Virus record (IMG/VR): IMGVR_UViG_3300014838_000016 | Span: 23,699 to 87,698 of that record | Source: a virus | Strand: one strand, 5' to 3' | Length of the DNA: 64,000 nucleotides | Shown: in pieces, positions 1 through 7,302 of the stretch | Position numbering within the stretch: the stretch's first letter is position 1 | Layout of the letters: each line of letters opens with the position of its first letter | Translations under genes and position numbers: made by a program | Notes under the pieces: model-generated | What the model was told of the DNA's origin: nothing | Seen by the model: only the letters and a program-made list of their open reading frames with translations | Databases searched by the model: none

Positions 1-116
1 CTCAGTGCGTGGATCAAATCAAGGTCGTGAAGGATGAAGCTCGCAAATCGAAGCGTCGTTGGTTCACGGCGGGCTTCATACTCGGGTTCATCGCGGAACA
101 CGCCTTGAAACTGTAA
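1..116 (+). CDS. C-terminal end of a small membrane-anchored protein (partial)
   Basis: The window opens inside a gene whose last 37 residues are readable before a TAA at 114-116. The tail is basic and then hydrophobic (RRWFTAGFILGFIAEHALKL), which suggests one C-terminal membrane helix. Many phages carry a small membrane protein of this type, but I cannot assign a function. The start lies outside the window. Confidence 0.6.
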   Translation, partial: QCVDQIKVVKDEARKSKRRWFTAGFILGFIAEHALKL

Positions 117-140
117 AAATAATCCCTAGTTTTTCGTAAA

Positions 141-152
141 ATCTGGTATTAG
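141..152 (+). promoter_or_regulatory. Candidate extended -10 promoter (TCTGGTATTAG)
   Basis: TGGTATTAG resembles the TGGTATAAT extended -10 of the strong promoters elsewhere in the window. A CCTAG/TTTTC stretch lies upstream, but its spacing differs from the strong set by about 4 nt. Transcription would start near 159, right at the GAGGAG ribosome site of the gene starting at 174. Confidence 0.4.
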
Positions 153-173
153 GTAATGAGGAGAGCAACAACC

Positions 174-548
174 ATGAAAATCGTATTTCTATTCGACCAA
201 ACCGACGCCGATGGGAAAGTTGTAGCAACTGAAACCATTCCCTTCGTCACAACGCCCGACAAGCTTAACCTGCGGCAGCTTCAGCCCGGGGTATCGTCTC
301 TTGGGGTGCTTTTCGAGCAGAAGGATGAGAAGGGCGAGAACCAGCAATATTTCCGCCAGATCATCAATTTCCCCATCGATTTGAAGAAGCCCGAACCCCC
401 CGTGGTAGCTGCGGTCGGCACCGATGCCCAAGCTCCAGCGGCAACACCTGCGGCAGAGGCTCCAGCAACGCCGACCAACGGCGCGGCCACGGAAGTGACC
501 AAGCCAGTGGTCAAGAAGGCGAAGAAGAGCGCGAAAGTCACACAGTAA
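174..548 (+). CDS. Hypothetical protein, ordered N-terminus with Ala/Pro-rich tail
   Basis: This 124-aa protein is not recognised. Residues 1-75 look folded. Residues 80-124 are rich in Ala, Pro, Thr and Lys and end in a basic KKAKKSAK stretch, so the tail is probably disordered. I chose ATG 174 rather than the in-frame ATG at 156 because GAGGAG lies just upstream of 174. The stop overlaps the next start (TAATG). Confidence 0.7.
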   Translation: MKIVFLFDQTDADGKVVATETIPFVTTPDKLNLRQLQPGVSSLGVLFEQKDEKGENQQYFRQIINFPIDLKKPEPPVVAAVGTDAQAPAATPAAEAPATPTNGAATEVTKPVVKKAKKSAKVTQ

Positions 549-760
549 TGAAGCTGGAATTCTGTCCAACCATCGGGGAACGGCTCTACTACCTTGGCGA
601 TGCCGAGGACGAGAACGCCCCGATGTTGGAGCTTCGGTTTCAAAACGAATTTGCGACGGCTTTGACTGGCGATAGAAAGCGTGAAATTGCCAGAAAAACA
701 CTGAATTTCGCACTCACTCTGATGGATCAATCCTCGGTGGACATCGCTACGGAACTGTAA
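548..760 (+). CDS. Hypothetical protein, 70 aa
   Basis: Small acidic protein with no recognised domain. It starts in a TAATG overlap with the preceding gene, so its translation is probably coupled. Confidence 0.65.
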   Translation: MKLEFCPTIGERLYYLGDAEDENAPMLELRFQNEFATALTGDRKREIARKTLNFALTLMDQSSVDIATEL

Positions 761-774
761 GAGTAGGGACACTT

Positions 775-1428
775 ATGAAGGTCGAAAAAACAAACGTACA
801 TCGGCTAAGCGTGGAGCGTGAATGCGGCTGTCGAGCAGTAAGAGAGTTTTCTGACCCGCAATACAAAGACGCCATCGCCGAAGCCGTCTACTCGCCTTGC
901 AAGAAACACAAGGCGAACAAAGACCTCGCCGACATGATGACGATGATTATGGTTGAGGACGTGAACCGTGAAGCCGAGACACAATCGGCTGTGCCCGTTC
1001 ATTTGCACCCCATCCCCGTCGCCACTACGACGACCCTTGACGGCTCGTCTGGTGAAACCGTCACCAGTATACCCATCAGCCGTCCGCGACCTCGTGTACA
1101 AATCGCTGCCGCAGGGGGCAATGGTGGTGGAGCCCAAGCTCCGCAGAACGGTCCACGTCGTGACCCAACGCAAGTTCGCACCATCAACCGTGACCATAAT
1201 GTCGGTCGCCGTGCGGCTGTAACGGGCAGGACGCCTGTCACGGGGGTTACTGTTACGAATCCCGCAGGTCCACGTCGGCCTAACACAGTTCAAGTAGGTG
1301 AAATCGAACTCGAAACTCCGGGTATGGACATCCTCGATATGGACGGTGTTGCAGAAGACCCACGTGTAACACGTCTCACAGAAGATGCCCTTCTGCCAGA
1401 CCTCGAAGACGATCCAAGTCAGGCATAA
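775..1428 (+). CDS. Hypothetical protein with Cys/His N-terminus and disordered tail
   Basis: This 217-aa protein has a compact N-terminal 50 residues containing CGC and SPCKKHK motifs that could bind a metal. From about residue 75 it is a low-complexity Pro/Gly/Thr/Arg region, probably disordered, with a short acidic end (LPDLEDD). The opposite strand also reads open here because of the biased composition, but this frame has the in-operon position and start. Function unknown. Confidence 0.65.
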   Translation: MKVEKTNVHRLSVERECGCRAVREFSDPQYKDAIAEAVYSPCKKHKANKDLADMMTMIMVEDVNREAETQSAVPVHLHPIPVATTTTLDGSSGETVTSIPISRPRPRVQIAAAGGNGGGAQAPQNGPRRDPTQVRTINRDHNVGRRAAVTGRTPVTGVTVTNPAGPRRPNTVQVGEIELETPGMDILDMDGVAEDPRVTRLTEDALLPDLEDDPSQA

Positions 1429-1435
1429 GGACACC

Positions 1436-1822
1436 ATGCAAACCAACAAGAAATCAATCCGCAAAGACAAGGACGTAAAGCATTCTTCGAACTACGTCAA
1501 CCTCATCTTCGTTATCGCCCCCGACATCCCAACCTCGGAAGTCACGGCCTTGGAATGTCATTACGCGGAAGCACTCAACGATTCGAGATATACCGTCGTC
1601 ACGAACTACGATGTCGCTACGGTGAATATGTGTTGGGATCGAAAAATTGAGTTCCTTTCAATCAACGCCCCCGGCATCCCAACTTCGGAAGTGAAGATGT
1701 TGAAAAAGAAAGTCAAGCGTGCAATCGCACTCGCACACAAGACAAAGAGACCAGCCTTCGTCGTCACGAATTACAATCTCGCACTTGAGACTCGCCCATC
1801 CAACGGCGTAGTCGTTAATTAA
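1436..1822 (+). CDS. Hypothetical protein with an internal tandem duplication
   Basis: This 128-aa protein consists of two related halves. Each half has the line AP(D/G)IPTSEV, then a helix-like segment, then VVTNY(D/N). After each VVTNY comes a similar short hydrophobic turn. The start at 1436 follows AGGACACC; an upstream ATG at 1385 lies inside the previous gene. I do not recognise the family. The duplication suggests an internal pseudo-dimer. Confidence 0.7.
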   Translation: MQTNKKSIRKDKDVKHSSNYVNLIFVIAPDIPTSEVTALECHYAEALNDSRYTVVTNYDVATVNMCWDRKIEFLSINAPGIPTSEVKMLKKKVKRAIALAHKTKRPAFVVTNYNLALETRPSNGVVVN

Positions 1823-1830
1823 GGAGCACC

Positions 1831-2358
1831 ATGGCAACATCAATCGTTCCACAGGCAGTCCCCGCAGTTGTCGTGAAGAACCCTGACGGCACATACTCCG
1901 TCCGCGTCCAGCACACGCTGGAAGGCAACGTCACTGAAGTTCAGTTCCACAATCATGTTTTCGGCGAGGCATTGGCTAAGGCTTATGCCGCTTTTCTGAA
2001 TGGCGAAGCGAAGGTTGAAGCTGAGATCGAAAAGGTTCTTCCGAAGGCAAAGACCGACGTAGCCGATGCTAAGGCCGAAGCCAAAAAGATCATCGCTGAC
2101 GCCGAAGCTGAGGCTCAGAAGATCGTTGACGATACCAAAGCGCAGGTCAAGAAGCTCGTCGCCGACGCGAAGACGGAAGCTCAGGTTTGGATTGACGCCA
2201 CCATCGCCGACGCCGCAGTTGTGGCCGATGGGATCAAAGCCGATGCGAAAGCCGAAGCCGCGAAGCTTGTCGCCGATGCCAAGGCAGTCGTGCCCGCTAT
2301 CGAAGCCGACGCAAAGGAAGTTGTTGCTGACGTAAAGGCTGAAGTCGAGAAGCTGTAA
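1831..2358 (+). CDS. Alanine-rich helical repeat (coiled-coil) protein
   Basis: Residues 1-60 of this 175-aa protein look globular. From about residue 62 to the end it is a long amphipathic helix of repeated A-D-A-K-A-E-A units with regular Lys/Glu pairs. This resembles apolipoprotein/LEA-like or ATP-synthase-stalk-like coiled coils. A strong AAGGAG site precedes the ATG. Its stop overlaps the next start (TAATG). A scaffold or surface-binding role is possible but unproven. Confidence 0.75.
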   Translation: MATSIVPQAVPAVVVKNPDGTYSVRVQHTLEGNVTEVQFHNHVFGEALAKAYAAFLNGEAKVEAEIEKVLPKAKTDVADAKAEAKKIIADAEAEAQKIVDDTKAQVKKLVADAKTEAQVWIDATIADAAVVADGIKADAKAEAAKLVADAKAVVPAIEADAKEVVADVKAEVEKL

Positions 2359-2564
2359 TGGCGGACGATCTTCCAGAGAGCACTTGTCATTTCAACGAAG
2401 AGTACCCCGTCGATCTCTACGACAAACCCATCGACCTGCGTCCTGTCCCGAAGGACGCCACACCCGAACAAATCCGTGAAGCTGCCATCCATGAATGCAT
2501 TGATTTTCTTCGGCAGAACTGTGATTATTTCGGTGTCACCCTCCTGAACGACCATCTTGGCTAA
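2358..2564 (+). CDS. Small hypothetical protein, paralogue of the 29007 gene product
   Basis: This 68-aa protein shares VDLYDKPIDLRPVPKD and QNCDYFGVTLL with the C-terminal half of the protein at 29007-29312. The similarity continues past the stop codon into the DNA (GGCTAAA...TTTCTGG). It is therefore a duplicated gene block. No known domain is recognised. Confidence 0.75.
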   Translation: MADDLPESTCHFNEEYPVDLYDKPIDLRPVPKDATPEQIREAAIHECIDFLRQNCDYFGVTLLNDHLG

Positions 2565-2575
2565 ACTTGGGGTTT

Positions 2576-2586
2576 TCTGGTATCTT
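2576..2586 (+). promoter_or_regulatory. Weak extended -10 promoter candidate (TCTGGTATCTT)
   Basis: TTTTCTGGTATCTT keeps the TTTTC and TGGTAT parts of the window's strong promoters but has TATCTT as the -10 hexamer. A TAGGGACC ribosome site follows, 15 nt before the ATG at 2601. Confidence 0.35.
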
Positions 2587-2600
2587 TAGGTAGGGACCCC

Positions 2601-2999
2601 ATGAAGAAGACCAAGAAAATCCTCGAAGCCCACGCTAAAGCAGCCGCCGAAGAGCGGTACAGCATTGTGCTGAACAAAGAAGCTCGCCGCGAGATCGTTC
2701 AGAAAATCCAGACAGGGGAAGCCGACTTCGTATCCCGCACATCCAATAACCGCACACTCTGGAAGGTAGATCACCACGAAACGAGCCTGAACGTTGTTTA
2801 CGACAAGGCACGTCACGCGCTCGCCACAGTGCTGCCGCAGAATGCTTGGGAGTTCCAAACACCGCAGGCGGAAGTCAGTTGCAGTGTCACACCATCCACC
2901 ACTACACCAACCACGCAGCCGACATCAAGTGGCTGCATTGAATGCCCCGATAACCCATGCTCTTGCCCGGGTAATTGGAGCGACTGGAGCGACAAATAA
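2601..2999 (+). CDS. Hypothetical protein with Cys-rich C-terminal tail
   Basis: Of 132 aa, residues 1-90 look folded (basic N-terminal helix, then mixed strands). Residues 95-115 are a Thr/Pro/Ser linker. The end carries CIECPDNPCSCPG, a four-cysteine cluster suggestive of metal binding. Family not recognised. The stop overlaps the next ATG (TAATG). Confidence 0.65.
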   Translation: MKKTKKILEAHAKAAAEERYSIVLNKEARREIVQKIQTGEADFVSRTSNNRTLWKVDHHETSLNVVYDKARHALATVLPQNAWEFQTPQAEVSCSVTPSTTTPTTQPTSSGCIECPDNPCSCPGNWSDWSDK

Positions 3000-3193
3000 T
3001 GTGGGTCGATAGATTAGGACAACGCCGACACGAAGACGAAGACTACGACTCCGTAGAAGCGGACATCAAGAGAAGGTACGCACCTGAGCCATCCGTGTAC
3101 TGCACCAAATGCCATCTGCCGATAGCCGCCAAGTGGGGTATCACGCAACACAAAGTGTGCCCCGAAACAACGTCGAATCAGGACGGGCGATGA
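2999..3193 (+). CDS. Small zinc-finger-like protein
   Basis: This 64-aa protein contains CTKCHLPIAAKWGITQHKVC, a CxxC...HxxxC arrangement typical of a single zinc finger. The N-terminal half is acidic. ATG 2999 overlaps the previous stop, and its own TGA overlaps the next ATG (ATGA). It may bind nucleic acid or protein; the partner is unknown. Confidence 0.65.
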   Translation: MWVDRLGQRRHEDEDYDSVEADIKRRYAPEPSVYCTKCHLPIAAKWGITQHKVCPETTSNQDGR

Positions 3194-3459
3194 AAAAGTT
3201 GAAGCTGCTGATTCGTAAGAACCTCAAGATGAGTGCGAACAAAATAGGTGGGCAGTGCGCCCATGCCGCCATCGGTCTGTACAAGAAAGACCCGCAAGAG
3301 CACCACAAGTGCATCGTACTGGACGCCAGCGACAAGAAGTTCGATGAGGCTAAGGCCGCTCGCAATCCCTCGAAATACTACATCGTGGTGGACGCCGGTT
3401 ACACCGAGGTTCCCGCAGGCAGCGAGACCGTCATGGCTTGGTGGGAAGACGATATTTAG
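3190..3459 (+). CDS. Peptidyl-tRNA hydrolase, Pth2 type (short)
   Basis: The 89-aa product has Pth2 signatures: RKNLKMSANKIGGQCAHAA near residues 9-27 and VVDAGYTEVPAGSETVMAW near residues 66-84. Pth2 enzymes cleave the ester bond of peptidyl-tRNA to recycle tRNA from stalled translation. Family members usually have about 115-120 residues, so this is a minimal version lacking the C-terminal segment. ATG 3190 sits in an ATGA overlap with the upstream gene. It fits with the RNA-repair genes at 35-41 kb. Activity is inferred. Confidence 0.85.
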   Translation: MKKLKLLIRKNLKMSANKIGGQCAHAAIGLYKKDPQEHHKCIVLDASDKKFDEAKAARNPSKYYIVVDAGYTEVPAGSETVMAWWEDDI

Positions 3460-3728
3460 TAGGGGATGCTCCAGTCGATCATACAGGGAGCAGGTGTGTC
3501 GGCTCCATCCAGTTTCCGCAGGAGCCCGATATGCCACTGCAAGAAGGCGTTGAGTTCTTCGAGGCTCGTGAACCATGGCGTCATGACGAAGCTGACTTCA
3601 TCGGTGCGGGAACCGAGGGCGACCGTGGGTCTGTAGCGAACGTCCCAATTGATCCTGTCGGCAATGGGCTCGATGTCGCACAGGATTTCTACGTCGAATA
3701 GGTTGCAAACTTCATCGATGAATCGCAT
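3456..3728 (-). CDS. Hypothetical protein, last gene of the 5080-3456 operon
   Basis: This 90-aa protein is not recognised. It ends in a 4-nt overlap with the convergent Pth2 gene. Its ATG is one base after the stop of the 49-aa membrane protein, so the two are coupled. Confidence 0.6.
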   Translation of the reverse strand: MRFIDEVCNLFDVEILCDIEPIADRINWDVRYRPTVALGSRTDEVSFVMTPWFTSLEELNAFLQWHIGLLRKLDGADTPAPCMIDWSIPY

Positions 3729-3729
3729 C

Positions 3730-3879
3730 TCACCACGCCCTTTCGTAGGCCACTATCGCCATCACTAGCCACATTCCCTGCGTGCCCGCCTGTAGGTTAA
3801 TCAGGCGAGATACGAGACACGCCGCCATCGCCAACGTTCCGACCCACCACATCAGATCGTTCTTAACAGGAGGAATCAT
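3730..3879 (-). CDS. Small membrane protein, 49 aa
   Basis: The reading frame encodes 49 aa with two hydrophobic stretches (LMWWVGTLAMAACLVSRL and MWLVMAIVAY), probably two membrane helices. GGAAAG lies 3 nt upstream of the ATG. It sits tightly between neighbours on the same strand (12 nt after one, 1 nt before the other), which supports a real gene. A holin-like or other membrane role is possible; no family is recognised. Confidence 0.6.
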   Translation of the reverse strand: MIPPVKNDLMWWVGTLAMAACLVSRLINLQAGTQGMWLVMAIVAYERAW

Positions 3880-3891
3880 GGTTCTTTCCAG

Positions 3892-4218
3892 TTACTTCGC
3901 GTACTGTGACATCCCGAGGTCTTGCACGGCCCTGCGCGGAATCTGCAACTCGGGGTGGTCGAGATAACGAGTTCCAGCAATCACCAGCATCGCCGTGAAG
4001 CGGTCGCTAACCTTGCGTTTGCCGCCCATCTTCGCCTCAGCTTCCATCATCAACTCGCTCATTTCCACGCCCTTGAAGTAGGGCAGGTTGTTCAACGCCA
4101 TCTTTACCCTGTCGGAGATATGCGGTGCGAGTTGAAGCGTCCCGCCCGCCGCAAACGGCATCCTGTCTTCGGGGGTAACACTACCACTGCTAGCGAATTC
4201 CATTCCATTGTATGTCAT
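3892..4218 (-). CDS. Hypothetical protein, 108 aa
   Basis: Soluble, mostly helical by composition, with no recognised motif. AGGAG lies 8 nt upstream of the ATG. It lies 31 nt after the DUF6011-like gene and belongs to the same minus-strand operon. Confidence 0.65.
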   Translation of the reverse strand: MTYNGMEFASSGSVTPEDRMPFAAGGTLQLAPHISDRVKMALNNLPYFKGVEMSELMMEAEAKMGGKRKVSDRFTAMLVIAGTRYLDHPELQIPRRAVQDLGMSQYAK

Positions 4219-4249
4219 AGTAATCTCCTGTACTGAATTTTGTGATCGA

Positions 4250-5080
4250 TTAACGAGCTTCCATCTCCGCGAGTTCGGCGGGAGTTAGTGGTTGCTTTTT
4301 GTAGCGGCGAAACCAAAACTTGCGAGCCTGCGACTCTTCCATTTCGCCGTCCATCGAGAAGTTCTCGGGGGCGAAGTTGCGGAGAGCGTTGATCATACGA
4401 TTTACATCGGTATCGCTCGGCTCGTTGCTACCAACCTCATGTGCTCCACCGTGCATGGAGATCGGACAACGAACTGCACGACCAGACGCCTGTACCATGT
4501 TATCCATCGCGGTGTAGTTGCTTAGGTCAGCGGGAATCGGTTGCTGTGAGCCGACGATAGGGGCCTGTCCTGCCGCCGCACCGACCTTGGTGATGCACTC
4601 GGGGCCGAAGCCGTTGTGCACCGAGGTCGGAACTGTCAGCTTGCGACCGCACCGAGCGCAGTGTGACGAGGGCCAGAATTCGAGTTTGTCAGGTACGATG
4701 TTGCCGACGAAGTTCGAAAACGCCCATGAGAACGCCTTCACTGAGGGGCTGTCCACGCGGTACCCCGCCTTGGGGCTGAACTTGAAGGTCTTGCGCTCGA
4801 AGATGGTGCCGACGAAACTGAAATTGTCGCTGTTGTCGGGTCCAGTGAGGACCGAGACGAAGAAGACTGGAGGACGGTTGTCGCCCGCCCGCTTTGCGGA
4901 TTCCGAAATCTTGTAGGTGAAACGCTCACCCGATGCCACACTTTGAAGAGTGAACGTGCTCTTGCCGCCGAAGATGTATTGCAGGATGACTTGGGCGTCG
5001 GTGAAAGCCTTTGGCGCATACCGCTCTTGAGCGTCAGCGATTCGGGTTTCAATGTTCTCGGCGTTAAGGTTGTCTTCCAT
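4250..5080 (-). CDS. DUF6011-like zinc-ribbon protein
   Basis: In this 276-aa protein, CARCGRKLTVPTSVHNGFGP followed by C matches the DUF6011 pattern (CxxCGRxLxxPxSxxxGxGPxC), near residues 142-163. The preceding 130 residues look like a mixed alpha/beta domain. DUF6011 proteins are common in phages and actinobacterial/gut metagenomes without a defined role. Start 5080 lies 6 nt downstream of a TATAAT, so the mRNA is probably leaderless. It is the first gene of a four-gene operon. Confidence 0.75.
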   Translation of the reverse strand: MEDNLNAENIETRIADAQERYAPKAFTDAQVILQYIFGGKSTFTLQSVASGERFTYKISESAKRAGDNRPPVFFVSVLTGPDNSDNFSFVGTIFERKTFKFSPKAGYRVDSPSVKAFSWAFSNFVGNIVPDKLEFWPSSHCARCGRKLTVPTSVHNGFGPECITKVGAAAGQAPIVGSQQPIPADLSNYTAMDNMVQASGRAVRCPISMHGGAHEVGSNEPSDTDVNRMINALRNFAPENFSMDGEMEESQARKFWFRRYKKQPLTPAELAEMEAR

Positions 5081-5086
5081 GTGCCT

Positions 5087-5118
5087 ATTATACCCAAAAG
5101 GGAGGCGGAAACGATAGG
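5087..5118 (-). promoter_or_regulatory. Strong CCTATCG/extended -10 promoter, minus strand
   Basis: On the minus strand this reads CCTATCGTTTCC, then a C/T-rich spacer, then TTTTGGGTATAAT. First-base to first-base distance from CCT to TATAAT is 26 nt, identical to the promoters at 25642, 32685, 39184, 45341 and 47911. The ATG of the 276-aa gene starts 6 nt after TATAAT. Confidence 0.85.
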
Positions 5119-5193
5119 AATTTTTTACCTATATTTGTTTTGTTTTCAACACATTATAGATACACGTATGTTTGAGTTTGTCGGGAACTGATT

Positions 5194-5207
5194 GTCTGGT
5201 ATATAAT
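5194..5207 (+). promoter_or_regulatory. Extended -10 promoter for the lysin-like gene
   Basis: TCTGGTATATAATAGG lies 7 nt before the ATG at 5215, so a leaderless transcript is likely. The upstream CCTATCG box is not clear. Together with the promoter at 5087-5118 it makes a divergent control region. Confidence 0.6.
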
Positions 5208-5214
5208 AGGGTTC

Positions 5215-5940
5215 ATGAGACGCGGCCTGATGCTGTTCGCAGTACTGTCGCTGGTGCCATTCGCTGGTGCCGTGCGGGTCGTCGTCCGCCGCCCACCCGT
5301 CCAAGTTGGCTGGCGGCACAAGCGTAAACCAAAACTCCTTCTTTATCGAGCGTTCCCACCCACCCATGAATCCTTAGTGCTTCAGAACGCCGAGGCGAAC
5401 CGTCTGGGACTCGAACGATACGCCGACAACAAGGCGATGGATGCGGCCATCGAGCGAGAAGAGTTGGTGCCCCTGCCCCTGAGCGTCAGCTTGGCGGTTG
5501 ACAGGCGGCTGGACCCGAAGCGGCGGTATTGCCGCCCGTGGGTCGCCGCGTTTCTGACCGACCTGAGTGACGCTTTCTACCGAGAATACCACCAGCCCCT
5601 TCTTATAGACTCGGCTGTCCGCACGGTGAAAGTCCAGCGGAGCCTATTGCGGTGGAACAAGAACGCTGCCCCCGCGCATGGAGAACTCGAATCGGTTCAC
5701 ATTGCGGGGATTGCCGTGGACATCGCTCGCCGTCCGTTGACCGGCAGCCAGATTCGTTGGTTGGAATGGCGGCTACTTTACTACCATGCATTGGGACTGG
5801 TGATCGCCGAAGAGGAACTCAAGCAGCCGTGCTTCCACATCGTTGTCAGCGGGGATTACCCAAATGGTTCAATTGGTGTACAATTGATTGAGTCGCCCGT
5901 GACGGTCGATACGATACCTGAGGAGGAACTGCCGCAGTGA
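5215..5940 (+). CDS. Secreted DUF5715 / M15-like peptidase, candidate endolysin
   Basis: The 241-aa protein starts with a signal-peptide-like segment (RRG then LMLFAVLSLVPFAGA). The core has LIDSAVRTVKVQ (residues 130-141), ESVHIAGIAVDIAR (159-172) and CFHIVV (206-211). The SxHxxGxAxD pattern (H162, D169) plus a later His (H208) is the zinc-site layout of M15/VanY-type D,D-peptidases, which DUF5715 resembles. It would cut peptidoglycan peptides in the periplasm. The next gene is a tiny lipoprotein candidate, so this may be a lysis cassette. A host-derived cell-wall enzyme is the alternative. Confidence 0.7.
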   Translation: MRRGLMLFAVLSLVPFAGAVRVVVRRPPVQVGWRHKRKPKLLLYRAFPPTHESLVLQNAEANRLGLERYADNKAMDAAIEREELVPLPLSVSLAVDRRLDPKRRYCRPWVAAFLTDLSDAFYREYHQPLLIDSAVRTVKVQRSLLRWNKNAAPAHGELESVHIAGIAVDIARRPLTGSQIRWLEWRLLYYHALGLVIAEEELKQPCFHIVVSGDYPNGSIGVQLIESPVTVDTIPEEELPQ

Positions 5941-6068
5941 AATGGTATTCGATTCTTGTGTTCGCATTAGCAGGTTGTTTGTTGTATGCTTTGTGGACAG
6001 CCAAGTCGGGGCGCGATTGCAGGCCCGACTATAGGCAGCGAGATTCAATGGCGGTAAATTGCAAATGA
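5937..6068 (+). CDS. Tiny lipoprotein / spanin-like candidate, 43 aa
   Basis: It starts at GTG 5937 in a GTGA overlap with the lysin-like gene and ends in an ATGA overlap with the next gene. The protein starts KWYSILVFALAGCLLYALW, a hydrophobic segment with a LAGC lipobox, followed by a short basic tail with two Cys. Position after the peptidase suggests an outer-membrane spanin-like lipoprotein. This is an inference from size, lipobox and context. Confidence 0.55.
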   Translation: MKWYSILVFALAGCLLYALWTAKSGRDCRPDYRQRDSMAVNCK

Positions 6069-6259
6069 AAGAGTTATCCGAAGCTGGCAAGGAAGAACTC
6101 GCGTTGGCGCTTCTCCTGTTGAAGGATTTCAAGAGTCAGGGCAAGATGGATTGGGAAGTGAGCATGATGGTGATCGGGCTCGCAGATCATTTGGGCGTGC
6201 GGGCACAGTTCGATAAGTTGATGCCTATCGTTCCGCCAATGAGAATCGAGCCAAGATAA
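6065..6259 (+). CDS. Hypothetical protein, 64 aa
   Basis: Small helical protein of unknown family. It starts in an ATGA overlap and ends in a TAATG overlap, within a run of five coupled genes. Confidence 0.6.
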   Translation: MKELSEAGKEELALALLLLKDFKSQGKMDWEVSMMVIGLADHLGVRAQFDKLMPIVPPMRIEPR

Positions 6260-6441
6260 TGCCTATTTGCCCACCAAGACCGAAGGAAGAGCGCAAGAAA
6301 GACCGATGGGAGAACGTCGTCGGCAAGGCCCTTAAGAATTGGGTCACGGCAGTGATGGAGAAACGCGGCGTCACCCGCGAAGTGGCACGCAAGATTGTGC
6401 TGGACGATATCAAGATCATTGCGCTACAGGATGGGGTATGA
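6259..6441 (+). CDS. Small basic hypothetical protein, 60 aa
   Basis: Starts with MPICPPRP and a Lys/Arg/Glu-rich helix; otherwise not recognised. Both ends overlap neighbours (TAATG and ATGA). Confidence 0.6.
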   Translation: MPICPPRPKEERKKDRWENVVGKALKNWVTAVMEKRGVTREVARKIVLDDIKIIALQDGV

Positions 6442-6749
6442 ACTACAAAGACGGAGACGGAACCTACCGCTTGGGCGACGACCGACGTGTCAAGGCGTCC
6501 GAATTAAAGGCGGGAGAAAGCATTGTCGTCGTTAACGGCAACAGTTCGTTGTACACCGTCTACCGTCCGCCGCGTCGGAAGAACGAGAGCCCAATCCAGT
6601 ATTACAAGCGCACGGGCTGCGTTGACAACCGCTACTATTTCAGGCACCAAGGGCGTTACTACTGCAATCCTGCCCACTGCCGTGTGACGTGGAAGGACAA
6701 GAAGAAGCGCGATGAACATCTTGGCATGGCCTATGCAATCCTCAGATAA
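6438..6749 (+). CDS. Hypothetical protein, 103 aa
   Basis: Start 6438 is in an ATGA overlap; upstream starts in the same frame lie within the previous gene. Residues 15-40 read like a small beta-barrel (ASELKAGESIVVVNGNSS), reminiscent of Hint- or SH3-like strands but too short to assign. The C-terminal part is basic and has Cys and His residues (CVDN, CNPAHC). Confidence 0.6.
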   Translation: MNYKDGDGTYRLGDDRRVKASELKAGESIVVVNGNSSLYTVYRPPRRKNESPIQYYKRTGCVDNRYYFRHQGRYYCNPAHCRVTWKDKKKRDEHLGMAYAILR

Positions 6750-6924
6750 TTTTTGGAAAGAATACGCTGGTGGAGCCTACCTTTCGCCTGAGGGCGTGAT
6801 TCTCCCAGCGTGGATATACATTCGCCCAGAAGATATTAAGCCGCCAAAAAAGCACGCAACGCCTCTGCAAGGAGGATTCCAATGCCTCTCGGCGGGGGTT
6901 AACAGTCGCCATGGAATCATGTAA
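6733..6924 (+). CDS. Hypothetical protein, 63 aa
   Basis: Open frame starting MQSSDNFWKEYAGG and overlapping the previous gene by 17 nt. An alternative ATG is at 6712. There is no clear ribosome site for either. The family is unknown, and this is the least certain of the genes in this run. Confidence 0.4.
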   Translation: MQSSDNFWKEYAGGAYLSPEGVILPAWIYIRPEDIKPPKKHATPLQGGFQCLSAGVNSRHGIM

Positions 6925-6941
6925 GCTCAAGGAAGGACCTC

Positions 6942-7277
6942 ATGAACTACGACTCACCAGAAAACAGCATCAGTTTCAACATCAGCCTCGGTCTGCTCCC
7001 AACAGTGATCTTTGCCGTTGCTGTCGTAGCCAGTGCTCTTATGTTGGCCGCTCGTAAGCCCCAGCAGATCACGATACTGCCCGCCCCCGTGGTTTTACAG
7101 CCCATCGAAGTCCAAGTCCACAACCAGACGACTGTCCGCCCGCGTATCACTATCAAGAGGGTGGTTGTTCCCAAGGGAGCCCTGACACCCGATCCTGTGT
7201 TCCTGCACCGCACACCGATTATTCCAGATTCGTTGAAGAAAACGTCGGTCGTCATTGGGTTCGTCAATGCAGGCTGA
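6942..7277 (+). CDS. Single-pass membrane protein, 111 aa
   Basis: Residues 17-37 (LLPTVIFAVAVVASALMLA) form a membrane helix, followed by a proline-rich, mainly beta extracytoplasmic or cytoplasmic tail. AAGGAAGGAC lies upstream of the ATG. Function unknown. Confidence 0.65.
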   Translation: MNYDSPENSISFNISLGLLPTVIFAVAVVASALMLAARKPQQITILPAPVVLQPIEVQVHNQTTVRPRITIKRVVVPKGALTPDPVFLHRTPIIPDSLKKTSVVIGFVNAG

Positions 7278-7302
7278 GCCTAGCTGTTCTTAACCGTACT
7301 CA

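Noticed and set aside
189-772. Minus-strand open frames opposite the genes at 174 and 548
   Set aside because: They overlap two well-placed coupled plus-strand genes and have no ribosome sites.
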